In this document: positions 7,624 through 16,525 of the stretch, piece by piece
Layout: each line of letters opens with the position of its first letter
How positions within the stretch are numbered: the stretch's first letter is position 1
Source: Parcubacteria group bacterium Gr01-1014_20
GTDB taxonomy: Bacteria > Patescibacteriota > Minisyncoccia > UBA6257 > 2-01-FULL-56-20
Direction of reading: 5' to 3'
Length of the DNA stretch: 40,357 nucleotides
Assembly: GCA_007376265.1 (NCBI GenBank)
Contig: VMFW01000008.1
Coordinates: forward strand, 1 to 40,357
Made by a program: the position numbers and the translations under genes
Notes under the pieces: generated by a model
Told to the model about the DNA's origin: nothing
Seen by the model: the letters and a program-made list of their open reading frames with translations, nothing else
Database searches by the model: none

Positions 7624-8184
7624 CTATTGAGGAGAGTGATCAGAATCGGTCGGTAAGTGCTCCGGTGAAGCCTGACTTGGGCCGGGCACCAGCGCAGGAT
7701 CAGGAGTCGAGATCGGTTCGGCCTGAACGGGTGCTGGTGAAACTGGCTCTGGTTGAACCGTTGTCGCCCCAGGAACCTTCGGCGCGCTAGACCTGGCTAA
7801 AATCTCATTAATTTTTTTAACCAAATCATCCAAGTTGCCGGTCTTTTCCAAAAAATCTTCCATACCTAACTCCTGACTAATCTTCTGATGGTCACCCTGA
7901 ATCGCCGGCCACGGCTCCTTTAGATTAGTAAGAAAAGCTATCTTTAACATTTTAGTTTCAGAGTCTTGATGAATGTTTAAAGCTATGTCGGTTCCAGTCG
8001 GGCCTGGTGGCATAAAAATATCCATCAAAATCAAATCTGGCATCAACTCCTTCGCCTTCGCGATAGCCTCTGCTTCGTTTTTTGCCACTTGAACATCAAA
8101 ACCAGCTGCTCCAATCTTGGCCGAAAAAATCTCGCGAAAATTCTCCTCGTCGTCAACAATTAAAATTAAGGGTTTAGATCTCAT
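7624..8184 (-). CDS. Stand-alone response regulator receiver with Pro/Gln-rich tail
   Basis: LILIVDDEENFREIFS...PDLILMDIFMP...; no output domain. Confidence 0.85.
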   Translation of the reverse strand: MRSKPLILIVDDEENFREIFSAKIGAAGFDVQVAKNEAEAIAKAKELMPDLILMDIFMPPGPTGTDIALNIHQDSETKMLKIAFLTNLKEPWPAIQGDHQKISQELGMEDFLEKTGNLDDLVKKINEILARSSAPKVPGATTVQPEPVSPAPVQAEPISTPDPALVPGPSQASPEHLPTDSDHSPQ

Positions 8185-8187
8185 GTT

Positions 8188-8586
8188 TTAATTGTACAAA
8201 GCAAAAAAAGACTTAACCTTATCGGAAATCATTCCCAAGTCGTCAGTTTTTCTTAAATAGGCATCCGCCCCAATCTCTTCCGAAAAATGAATGTCGGCGG
8301 CTCTCATCTCTGACCGTGGATCTCCGTAGTTAGTGAGAAAGATGACTCGAATCTCCTTGGTATCTGGGTCGTTCTTAAGTTTCATGACAGTTGCGGCTCC
8401 ATTTAATCCAGGCATCTCCATGTCCATGAGAATCAAATCGGGTTTCATTTTCCTGGCAAAGGCATAGCCCTCCTCTCCGTTCTTAGCCGTTTCAACCTTA
8501 AACCCATCCTGGGTTAACCTGGTCGAAAAAATCTCCCTGAAATTTTCTTCATCGTCTACGATTAAAATAAGCGGTGGATTATTCAT
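8188..8586 (-). CDS. Stand-alone response regulator receiver (CheY-like)
   Basis: LILIVDDEENFREIFS...PDLILMDMEMPG...VIFLTNY... Confidence 0.88.
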   Translation of the reverse strand: MNNPPLILIVDDEENFREIFSTRLTQDGFKVETAKNGEEGYAFARKMKPDLILMDMEMPGLNGAATVMKLKNDPDTKEIRVIFLTNYGDPRSEMRAADIHFSEEIGADAYLRKTDDLGMISDKVKSFFALYN

Positions 8587-8646
8587 GTCTCTTATGATAA
8601 CATACCCCTTATAAAAACTGAATCCACACTTTGAAAAACCACCGAC

Positions 8647-9384
8647 ATGGAAAACGTCAATAAAATCATCATGGAAATAAGGGCTGGGGCAGGCGGCGAC
8701 GAAGCCGCTATTTTCGCCGGCGACCTAACTAGGATGTACCAACGCTATGCGAGTAAGCGGGGTTGGAACTTCCACGTTGTCGACACTAGCCAAACCTCCC
8801 TCGATGGGTATAAATCCCTGGTGGCCGAACTCTCGGGCCTGGGAGTTTACGACGAGCTGAAGCAAGAATCTGGCGTGCACCGAGTCCAAAGGGTCCCAAA
8901 AACCGAAAAGTCCGGCCGGGTCCACACTTCGACCGCCTCCGTGGCTATCCTACCCATGGTGGAAGCTAGAGAAGTTGACGTTAAAGATAGCGACCTCGAA
9001 GTTACCTTCACTCGGGCTGGCGGCCCAGGTGGCCAAAATGTTAACAAAGTGGAAACTGCCGTTCGCATCTTGCACAAACCCACCGGGATCGTTGTCGGTT
9101 CCCGCGAAGAACGTTCCCAACTCTCCAACCGCGAAAAAGCCATGGCCGTTCTAAGAGCCAAGCTTTATGAAATGGAACAACAAAGAGTCACTGGCAACAT
9201 CTCCGAAACCCGCCGTGATCAAATTGGCACCGCCGACCGCTCCGAAAAAATCCGCACCTATAACTTCCCCGACGATCGCATCACTGACCATCGCATCGGC
9301 AAAAAATTCTCCATGATTGAAAGTATATTGGAGGGCAACATGGAACCAATTATAAAGGCGTTTAAAAAAACGCCTTTATCCTGA
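8647..9384 (+). CDS. prfA: Peptide chain release factor 1, N-terminal domain absent
   Basis: [17 protein letters not shown]..., [10 protein letters not shown] (PxT-type), GGPGGQNVN; 245 aa; in-frame TGA 15 nt upstream. Confidence 0.88.
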   Translation: MENVNKIIMEIRAGAGGDEAAIFAGDLTRMYQRYASKRGWNFHVVDTSQTSLDGYKSLVAELSGLGVYDELKQESGVHRVQRVPKTEKSGRVHTSTASVAILPMVEAREVDVKDSDLEVTFTRAGGPGGQNVNKVETAVRILHKPTGIVVGSREERSQLSNREKAMAVLRAKLYEMEQQRVTGNISETRRDQIGTADRSEKIRTYNFPDDRITDHRIGKKFSMIESILEGNMEPIIKAFKKTPLS

Positions 9385-9398
9385 GCCTGTCGAAAGGA
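9379..9398. repeat. CCTGAGC..GTCGAA dispersed repeat fragment at the prfA 3' end
   Basis: TCCTGAGCCTGTCGAAAGGA; related to the insert at 14771-14807. Confidence 0.45.
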
Positions 9399-9418
9399 TT
9401 AAAGCCTTCAAAAAAACA

Positions 9419-9456
9419 AATGACCAAACCTCTTAAGGCTTGGTCATGATTTTAAA
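9419..9456 (+). terminator. Terminator after prfA
   Basis: ATGACCAA...TTGGTCATGATTTT. Confidence 0.5.
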
Positions 9457-9460
9457 GAAA

Positions 9461-9682
9461 TCACATCGACTTGAGCATGCTTCGTTTTGATCGCCTCCCT
9501 CTCAGCTTTTTTATGCCGTCCCGCGTAACACTCAAAACGCTGTTGTTGCTGTTAATCGGCCCTTGAATCAAGAACTGTCCGTTTGAAACGTAAGCGCACA
9601 CAGAAACCTCAGTAGATCCTTTCAGGCTAATACAAATACTGTCGCCGTCGTTTAAGCGAATCTTCTCAATCGAGGCCGCCAT
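9461..9682 (-). CDS. Hypothetical small protein
   Basis: Strong SD (AAGGAGAG) before ATG; follows ndk closely. Confidence 0.55.
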   Translation of the reverse strand: MAASIEKIRLNDGDSICISLKGSTEVSVCAYVSNGQFLIQGPINSNNSVLSVTRDGIKKLRGRRSKRSMLKSM

Positions 9683-9710
9683 AAACTCTCCTTTTTTTAA
9701 AGAACAAAGC

Positions 9711-10208
9711 CTAGTCTTCTTTGAGCGTAAACTTCGTATACGCCGGCTGGTGACTAACTAATTCTTCCGGTTTAAACCAAACATTTATCTCGGACTTTGC
9801 TTCTTCGGGCGAACCAGAAGCGTGAATCAGATTAAAAACCCCAATTCCCTTTTCGTCCGCGTGCTTAAAAGAAACGTGAGAATAATCGCCTCGAATGGTT
9901 CCGGGCGCGGCGGCTTTGGGCTCCGTCACCCCCACCATCTTCCGAGCAATCTCAACAATCTCAATTCCCTCTAGAACCATCGCCATAATCGGGCCCGAAG
10001 TGAGCATCTCGATCATCAAATTCCGCACCTTCTCTCCTCGCCTCTTAGCTAAATCATCCGTGTAATGCAAACTTGCAGTGTCTTTCGCTGAAACCAAAAG
10101 TTTAAGGCCAATAATCTTCGCTCCCACTCTTTCAAAGCGAGTAATGATCTCGCCCGTAATCCCCCTCTCTAGGGTGTCTGGTTTTAACAAAATTAGTGTC
10201 TTTTCCAT
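9711..10208 (-). CDS. ndk: Nucleoside diphosphate kinase
   Basis: MEKTLILLKPDTLERG...GVFNLIHASGSPEEA. Confidence 0.93.
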   Translation of the reverse strand: MEKTLILLKPDTLERGITGEIITRFERVGAKIIGLKLLVSAKDTASLHYTDDLAKRRGEKVRNLMIEMLTSGPIMAMVLEGIEIVEIARKMVGVTEPKAAAPGTIRGDYSHVSFKHADEKGIGVFNLIHASGSPEEAKSEINVWFKPEELVSHQPAYTKFTLKED

Positions 10209-10275
10209 TTGGCTTAAATTCTAAACGAAAAATAAAAAACTAGCAAACTAGAACTCGTAAGCGTAAAATTAAATC

Positions 10276-10782
10276 ATGAGTGGTAGAAAAAATATCAAGG
10301 CCCTTAAGTTTGCCACCGTCGTGACGGCAACCCTCACAGTTTATTTCGCCGTTGTCGGAATTCCGACTTATCCTCATGGCATTGAAGCAACTTGGGATAT
10401 TCCTAATTTTGCGCTTACCCACATTATATTTGTCATCGTAGATCTTGTCGCGGTTTTAGGATTTTTTGCCTACTTTCAAAAACCCGGTCTCAAAGCCCTA
10501 GCTCAAGAACCAAAAGATACCGACAAGTTTATCGATTATGTTCGTAAAAAAAGAGAGGAGGGTTCCTGGGCTAGGGCCTTTGTGGGCTTTAGCTTTCTAA
10601 GTCTAGGTTTTTTGGCAATGGGGTTTGACTGGCAAAATCCAATATACCTTATCTGTTTTTTTATGGGCGCCTGGGGACTCTTCTTCGCGCTTTGGATAAT
10701 GCACGACAGCTACTACGAATTTCTAAAGAAAATCAAAAACTTTCTACCTTATCTCCGAAATTTCATAAGAAAAAACGTATAA
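10276..10782 (+). CDS. Hypothetical membrane protein
   Basis: Multiple hydrophobic segments; TAAAAT 6 nt before the ATG. Confidence 0.65.
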   Translation: MSGRKNIKALKFATVVTATLTVYFAVVGIPTYPHGIEATWDIPNFALTHIIFVIVDLVAVLGFFAYFQKPGLKALAQEPKDTDKFIDYVRKKREEGSWARAFVGFSFLSLGFLAMGFDWQNPIYLICFFMGAWGLFFALWIMHDSYYEFLKKIKNFLPYLRNFIRKNV

Positions 10783-10794
10783 GCAAGGATATTG

Positions 10795-12174
10795 CTACTT
10801 CCTCTTTATCTCTAGTCCTAATTCTTTAAGTTGATCGGGGTCAACTTCACTCGGTGAGTCCATCATCAAGTCCCTTCCATCGCCAGTTTTTGGAAAGGCA
10901 ATTACCTCTCGAATATTCGGTTCATTCTGCAAAATCATAATTAGCCTATCCAATCCCCACGCAATCCCTCCGTGCGGCGGGGCGCCGGATTCAAGCGCAG
11001 CAAACATGTGATTAAACTGACTCGTGTCTTTATAACCCAAAACATCAAAAACCGCTCTAAGCGCCTCGGGTTTGTGATTACGAATACTCCCTCCTCCAAT
11101 CTCCCAGCCATTTAGCACGACATCGTATTGGCTCGCAATAATATCTTTTACATTTCGCTTCTCTAGTAAATCCGATTCGAACTCCGGCTTCGGCGCCGAA
11201 AAAGGATTGTGCGTAAAAGTCCAACCACCCTCTTCGGTAAGCTCGAAAAATGGAAAATCCACCACCCAGCAAAAAGCGAGCAAGTTCGGGTCATCTTTAT
11301 CCTTCCTTAAATCCGGCCGGTCGGTCTCATATTTTTCCATTGCGTCCTTATAAGCAATTCTAGGAAAAGGTGTCTCTTGGATTTTTTTCTCTGGATAAAG
11401 CTTAGTCACGATCAGGGTAAGAAGTTTTTCGTTCAATGCCATCACTTCTTCTCGATCCACAAAACTCATTTCTAAATCTAGTTGTGTAAACTCTGGCTGT
11501 CTGTCCCCTCTTGTATCTTCGTCACGGAAACATCGCGCAACTTGAAAATACTTTTCGAGGCCCGCCACCATCAAAAGCTGTTTATACTGCTGGGGCGATT
11601 GTGGCAAGGCATAAAAACTGCCTTTTTGAAGCCGAGACGGCACTAGGTAATCCCGCGCGCCCTCTGGTGTGGATTTAGTAAGAATCGGCGTTTCAACTTC
11701 TACGAAATCTCTTTCTGTCAAAAAATCACGGATGTATTTAACCACCTTGTGTCGATTGATTAAATTCCTAGCTAACCTCTCCCGTCTCAAATCCAAATAC
11801 CGATACTTCATTCTGGTATCCTCGCCGATCTCGCGTCCATCTGTATCCAGCGGCATCGACAACTCTCTCGACGTATTCAAAATCTCCAGGCCCGTCGCCT
11901 GGAGCTCATAAGCGCCAGTCGGAATTTTATCGTTCACTAGCTTTTCCGGCCGCTTTGCCACCTTGCCCGTCAGCTTAATAACGTATTCTAACCTCAAATC
12001 CCCAGCTCCTTTGATGTCTGACCCAAGCACCACCTGCACGACCCCCGAACGGTCTCGGAGATCAATAAAAACGAGCTTCCCATGATCCCGCCTCGAATGC
12101 ACCCAACCAAAGAGCTGAACCTCTTTCCCAGTGTGCTGGGAAACTTCTCCAATCATCACCCTAGTGTCTTCCAT
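10795..12174 (-). CDS. aspS: Aspartyl-tRNA synthetase, bacterial type without GAD insertion
   Basis: MKYRYLDLRRERL, QSPQQYKQLLMVAGLEKYFQVARCFRDEDTRGDRQPEFTQLDLEMSF, GGIAWGLDRLIMIL. Confidence 0.94.
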   Translation of the reverse strand: MEDTRVMIGEVSQHTGKEVQLFGWVHSRRDHGKLVFIDLRDRSGVVQVVLGSDIKGAGDLRLEYVIKLTGKVAKRPEKLVNDKIPTGAYELQATGLEILNTSRELSMPLDTDGREIGEDTRMKYRYLDLRRERLARNLINRHKVVKYIRDFLTERDFVEVETPILTKSTPEGARDYLVPSRLQKGSFYALPQSPQQYKQLLMVAGLEKYFQVARCFRDEDTRGDRQPEFTQLDLEMSFVDREEVMALNEKLLTLIVTKLYPEKKIQETPFPRIAYKDAMEKYETDRPDLRKDKDDPNLLAFCWVVDFPFFELTEEGGWTFTHNPFSAPKPEFESDLLEKRNVKDIIASQYDVVLNGWEIGGGSIRNHKPEALRAVFDVLGYKDTSQFNHMFAALESGAPPHGGIAWGLDRLIMILQNEPNIREVIAFPKTGDGRDLMMDSPSEVDPDQLKELGLEIKRK

Positions 12175-12237
12175 AAAGAAATCCTTAAACTATACTTATA
12201 CTAGTCAAAGTATAAGGTAGCCAGCCGTTTTTCTCAA

Positions 12238-13527
12238 ATGCGGAGGTCATTACTCATAAAAATACGCGCCAATCTAAAAAAGCGACGTCGCTCCTTCACC
12301 CTTATAGAGCTCCTCATCGTAATTGCGCTTGTAGCCATCATCGCCGCAATCGTACTTTATGTTTTAAACCCAGCGGAACTTCAAAGGCAAGCCCGTGACA
12401 GCAATCGCTTCAGCGACTCTCAAACCATCGACCTAGGCACCAGCCTTCTCGCAGTCGATGTCTCAAATCTGTTTTTAGGGAACGCCTCAACCACCTATAT
12501 CTCCGTTCCCGACCCGACCGCTCCCGTATCGGGTGGCAATAACTGCTCGGGCTTAACCGGCCTCCCCACCCAACCGCCTGGTTGGACCTATCGTTGCGCT
12601 CATCCATCCAAGTACCGCAACGTTGACGGAAGCGGTTGGCTCCCAATAAATTTCACTTTGGCGAGTGCCGGCTCCTCATTCGGTGTACTCCCCATAGATC
12701 CAGCTAACACCGTGTCCGGAAATCGATTCTATACATATGTCACAAACGGCAAAGACTACGTCTTCACCATCCTCCAAGAATCAGAAAAATATGTTGCTAA
12801 AGAAAAAGCATCTCAAAAAGATAAGGGCACAGATCCAACTCGAATCGAGATTGGTCGCAAACTCTTACTCTGGGCCGAGGCCACTGGTCTCACCGCCTAT
12901 TGGCCATTTGACGAGGGAAAAGGAGTTAGTGGCAAAAACTATTCCATTGATCAGGGTTTAATCGCCGAATTTGAAAATGGTGTGAGTTGGACGAACGGCA
13001 AAGTCGGTGGTGGTGTTAGATTTGACGGAATCAACGACATGGTAACAGTTGGAGCGAGTCAGGGCTATAACGAACCCAACTTTGGCGCTCGAAGTTTTAG
13101 CTATGGCGGCTGGGCTAATATAGAAGCAATAGGAAACACTGATCACGGGATAATTTATAAAGGCGGTGGTGGATCTCGAGGCTATCGTCTTAATTTCTGG
13201 GAAGGCGGCAACGAACTTTACGCCTCTGTTACCGATAATAGTTTTATGAGTGTATCCGCCAGTTTCATAAAAAACTTCCTCGATGGCACTTGGCATCACT
13301 TTTTCGCGGTAATAGACAAACAGGCCAACCTGCTAAAACTCTTCGTAGATGGCGAGCCTCTTGCCCAAACCAACATTCCTGGAGGCTTTAGCAGCCTCAC
13401 CAACACCGGCCAGCCTCTCCGCCTTGGTCAAAATGCCCTCTTTAAGGGAATACAGGATGAAACCAGAATCTACGACCGCGCGCTAAACGAAACTGAAATT
13501 AAACAGATTTACACAGCCCAAAAATAG
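12238..13527 (+). CDS. Type IV pseudopilin-like protein fused to LamG/concanavalin-like domain
   Basis: RSFTLIELLIVIALVAIIAAIVLYVLNPAE (prepilin motif); C-term AYWPFDEGKG...VRFDGINDMVTV...WHHFFAVIDKQANLLKLFVDG...DETRIYDRALNETEI. Confidence 0.88.
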   Translation: MRRSLLIKIRANLKKRRRSFTLIELLIVIALVAIIAAIVLYVLNPAELQRQARDSNRFSDSQTIDLGTSLLAVDVSNLFLGNASTTYISVPDPTAPVSGGNNCSGLTGLPTQPPGWTYRCAHPSKYRNVDGSGWLPINFTLASAGSSFGVLPIDPANTVSGNRFYTYVTNGKDYVFTILQESEKYVAKEKASQKDKGTDPTRIEIGRKLLLWAEATGLTAYWPFDEGKGVSGKNYSIDQGLIAEFENGVSWTNGKVGGGVRFDGINDMVTVGASQGYNEPNFGARSFSYGGWANIEAIGNTDHGIIYKGGGGSRGYRLNFWEGGNELYASVTDNSFMSVSASFIKNFLDGTWHHFFAVIDKQANLLKLFVDGEPLAQTNIPGGFSSLTNTGQPLRLGQNALFKGIQDETRIYDRALNETEIKQIYTAQK

Positions 13528-13546
13528 TTCGTGATATAATCAAGAA

Positions 13547-14041
13547 ATGCTTACATTCGATCAAATGCTTGTGAACCTCATCGTCGCGCTCGTGCTCGGC
13601 GGCTTAATTGGGGTAGAGCGCGAATTCGCGGGTAAAGAAGCCGGCATTAGAACCTCGATGCTCGTCTGCGCCGGAGCCGCCATTTTCACCATGATTGCTC
13701 TCGCTCTGCCCACCCTAATCGCGAAAGACCTACTCGACTACAACCAAGCCATCACCGTTCAAAACTCTGGTTTTATAAACATCATTGCGAACATCGTTGT
13801 CGGTATCGGTTTCTTAGGCGCCGGCATCATCATTAAAAATAAAAACCATGTCCACGGCCTCACGACCGCCGCCGACATCTGGATGACTTCCGCGATCGGT
13901 GTTCTGGTTGGTGTAGGACTCATAAAATTTGCGGTCCTCTCCGCCATTATCGTTTCTGGCCTCCTCTATCTCCTGCGACAAATCAAAATATCCGAACGCA
14001 TCGACAAAAACTTCCCCGGCAAAGACGACGACCAGAATTAG
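13547..14041 (+). CDS. MgtC/SapB family membrane protein
   Basis: ALVLGGLIGVEREFAGKEAGIRTSMLVCAGAAIFTM...GIGFLGAGIIIKNKNHVHGLTTAADIWMTSAIGVLVG. Confidence 0.92.
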   Translation: MLTFDQMLVNLIVALVLGGLIGVEREFAGKEAGIRTSMLVCAGAAIFTMIALALPTLIAKDLLDYNQAITVQNSGFINIIANIVVGIGFLGAGIIIKNKNHVHGLTTAADIWMTSAIGVLVGVGLIKFAVLSAIIVSGLLYLLRQIKISERIDKNFPGKDDDQN

Positions 14042-14055
14042 GTCTTAGAAAAAAA

Positions 14056-14082
14056 CAACCCCGCCTGAAAAAGCGGGGTTCA
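14056..14082. terminator. Bidirectional terminator
   Basis: AACCCCGC-CTGAAAAA-GCGGGGTT. Confidence 0.7.
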
Positions 14083-14085
14083 AAT

Positions 14086-14391
14086 TCACCATCGGAAAAG
14101 CGGTCCTGGGGGTGAGCACATTCTCGAAAGAAAAAGCATCGCCGCCACAAACCAAGCAATCACAACCAGAGACTTCGCGGTCCCTAAAACAATCATCATG
14201 ACAGCCGGACCGACTCCGACTACAAGTTCAATAGTCATCGTCAGCAAAACCAACACAGTAGAAGTCCAAAAATTGAGGAGCAAAACTCCAACAATCATCG
14301 AGAGTACGGCCACCAAAATCACACATACGTAGAACTTTAAAACGTTGACCTTGGTAACTCCCTCGGTCGCTTGAGGCTGACTACCAACCAT
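14086..14391 (-). CDS. Hypothetical membrane protein
   Basis: Start at MVGSQPQ with GGAGG SD; several hydrophobic segments. Confidence 0.55.
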   Translation of the reverse strand: MVGSQPQATEGVTKVNVLKFYVCVILVAVLSMIVGVLLLNFWTSTVLVLLTMTIELVVGVGPAVMMIVLGTAKSLVVIAWFVAAMLFLSRMCSPPGPLFRW

Positions 14392-14476
14392 TGGCCCTCC
14401 TTTTGAATTATCCGACGTGATTATACTACTAAATGTATGATTTGACAATAGCCGACAATTTGCTAGAATTATCTAG

Positions 14477-14888
14477 GAAAAATCGGCAGTTCAGGTAATA
14501 ACTCTCTCTGAATAATATCGGAGAGAGAGGAAAGTCCGGACACCATCTTGCGCAAGCAAGATAAAAAGGTAGCGGCTAACAGCCGTCGCGCGTAAGCGTA
14601 GAGGTGCGAGCAGTGACGCTCTCGTTCGAAAGGACGAAAGAGACCCAATCCCAAGCTAGTTCGGTCTAACTCTGTTATAGGGACGAAAAGACAGAGGTGA
14701 AACGGCTAAATCCTTACTGGGTGCAAGGTCGTACTCCAATGCATAGCATTGGTTTGTGCCGCATAGCCCATTCGACAAGCTCAGGGCAAGTCCTGAGTGA
14801 AATCGAAGGACTTGAGCCTACGAGTAATCAAAGGCCCAGATAAATTATTATCCTAGACAGAATCCGGCTTATGAACAGCCGGTTTTTC
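14477..14888 (+). ncRNA. rnpB: RNase P RNA, class A-like
   Basis: P1 GAAAAATCGGCAGTTCA pairs with TGAACAGCCGGTTTTTC; GAGGAAAGTCCGGAC; ...GACAGAATCCGGCTTAT. Confidence 0.93.
14771..14807. repeat. Palindromic repeat inserted within rnpB
   Basis: TTCGACAAGCTCAGGGCAAGTCCTGAGTGAAATCGAA. Confidence 0.6.
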
Positions 14889-14892
14889 TTTT

Positions 14893-15336
14893 CTAGATAG
14901 AGTCTAATTCACTATTTACTAGTCGATCCGCCCGCTTGTTTTGTTCTCGCGGAATATGCTTGAAAATAACTTTCCCAAAATCCAACCTTGAATTCCAAAC
15001 CTCAATAAAAAGCGGCTGTAAATCTGGCTCCTTAATCTTATAGATTCCATTCAACTGCCGAACGATAAGTTCCGAATCCATCCTCACTTCAAGCTCCGCC
15101 TCCCCCGCCCTCTTCCCACCCAAGAGTGCTTTGGCTTTTTTGAGTGCAAAAACAAGCGCCAAATACTCCGCTTTATTGTTTGTCATTTCCCCCAAATATT
15201 CCGAATACTCCTTATCCCCCACTACTACGCCCAAAGCCGCCGGCCCGGGATTTCCCCTGGCACCTCCATCGGTGTAAATAACCAATTTGCCCCCATCTCC
15301 ACCTTCCCCAAAAAGCTTTTGCGATTTTTTTACCAT
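14893..15336 (-). CDS. Ribonuclease HI family protein
   Basis: LVIYTDGGARGNPGPAALGVVV...MTNNKAEYLAL...MDSELIVRQLNG. Confidence 0.9.
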   Translation of the reverse strand: MVKKSQKLFGEGGDGGKLVIYTDGGARGNPGPAALGVVVGDKEYSEYLGEMTNNKAEYLALVFALKKAKALLGGKRAGEAELEVRMDSELIVRQLNGIYKIKEPDLQPLFIEVWNSRLDFGKVIFKHIPREQNKRADRLVNSELDSI

Positions 15337-15394
15337 CTTTAAATTATATCTTAAGTTGGGTTTTCGAGTTTTTTCGGTACAAATCTTTTCTAAA

Positions 15395-15572
15395 GCTAAA
15401 ATTTACTTTTGTAACCATAAGTGGAGGCGAGCTAAAAATTACCGAGCGAATAGAAAAAATGTCCGGGTGCCCCCGAGTTCGCGAGTAGACGAAAGAGGTA
15501 GGGCGGCATTTTTTCGTTCATGAGCAAGTTTAATTTTGCGAACTGGAGCGGGTTACAAAAGTAAATTTTAGC
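15395..15572. repeat. Long inverted-repeat element (22-bp perfect outer stem), 178 bp
   Basis: GCTAAAATTTACTTTTGTAACC ... GGTTACAAAAGTAAATTTTAGC; further nested pairing GAAAAAATG/CATTTTTTC. Confidence 0.8.
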
Positions 15573-15583
15573 GTCGTAAAACC

Positions 15584-16525
15584 TCATTTGCCTAAAATCT
15601 GAATCAACTCATTAACGATCCGCAAAGCTTCCCCCCGGCTCTTTATGCCCGCAATCCCCGCCGCATACTTGTGTCCTCCGCCGCCATATTTTTTCCTTAC
15701 CAAATCCCCCAAGTCTAGGTTGCAAGAGCTTCGCCGCCAGGGATTTCCCCCTACGGAAATCCGGAACATTCCTTCGGTTTTGAGCATCGTAATTACATAA
15801 TTTAATTTTGGATAAAGATAATGGGGGCCGAACCGAACTCGATATACGTTCGAGCTTAAATCAACAAAAGCCACTCGGTCGTAAATCTGGAGATGTTTCT
15901 TTTGAAAAACGAGTCCAGCTTTAATTTTCTTTCTGACCAACACGGTTGCACTTCTCACTCTCTTATCGTTTGCAAGCGAACGAAGCGACTTACGACTTAA
16001 ACTTTCAATCAGCCACTCGAGCGGCTTCCCTCCTGAAGAATTTTCATCAATATACGCGTCAATCTGAAGTGCTGGCTCCTTAATTTCAATAGCCTGCTTC
16101 GGAGATTTATATCTCGCGCCATCAACCACCTCCAACCACTTAGCTAATTCTCTAACATGCTCGGATGGCTTATACCCAAAATTTTTCCTAAGGTAATCCA
16201 TCACTAACCGACAACACGAAAGATACTCCGGTTTCAAAATATGGAATTTTGTTTGTTTAAAAACTTTTTGCCACTTGGTCTTTTTAAAAGTTGTCCGATG
16301 GTGGTCAAACCAAAAAGTCGCCCTCGGGTGGTAGTAGAAATCAAAAATCGCCACCTTATTCTTTGATTTACTAATAACTTTCTCCCAATTTAGAGCCAGT
16401 TTATCGCCATGATCGACGGCATAGAATTGACCAACGCCATCTCCCCTTTTTCGCAAAAAATCCCAAAAAATCGCCGCCGAAGCCCTTCCATCGAAGTCGT
16501 TATGAAAATAAACGTCGTATTTCAT
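15584..16525 (-). CDS. DHH-family phosphoesterase
   Basis: YFHNDFDGRASAAI, FDFYYHP, WFDHHRT, GGGGHKYAAGI. Confidence 0.85.
   Translation of the reverse strand: MKYDVYFHNDFDGRASAAIFWDFLRKRGDGVGQFYAVDHGDKLALNWEKVISKSKNKVAIFDFYYHPRATFWFDHHRTTFKKTKWQKVFKQTKFHILKPEYLSCCRLVMDYLRKNFGYKPSEHVRELAKWLEVVDGARYKSPKQAIEIKEPALQIDAYIDENSSGGKPLEWLIESLSRKSLRSLANDKRVRSATVLVRKKIKAGLVFQKKHLQIYDRVAFVDLSSNVYRVRFGPHYLYPKLNYVITMLKTEGMFRISVGGNPWRRSSCNLDLGDLVRKKYGGGGHKYAAGIAGIKSRGEALRIVNELIQILGK

Noticed and set aside
8587-8646. Missed upstream start for prfA
   Set aside because: In-frame TGA 15 nt upstream and divergent gene 61 bp away leave no room for domain 1
14469-14654. 61-aa minus ORF over the RNase P RNA
   Set aside because: Antisense to a clear rnpB; no start signals
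15435-15447. AAAATTACCGAGC shared with 18697-18709
   Set aside because: A 13-mer match is expected several times by chance in 40 kb
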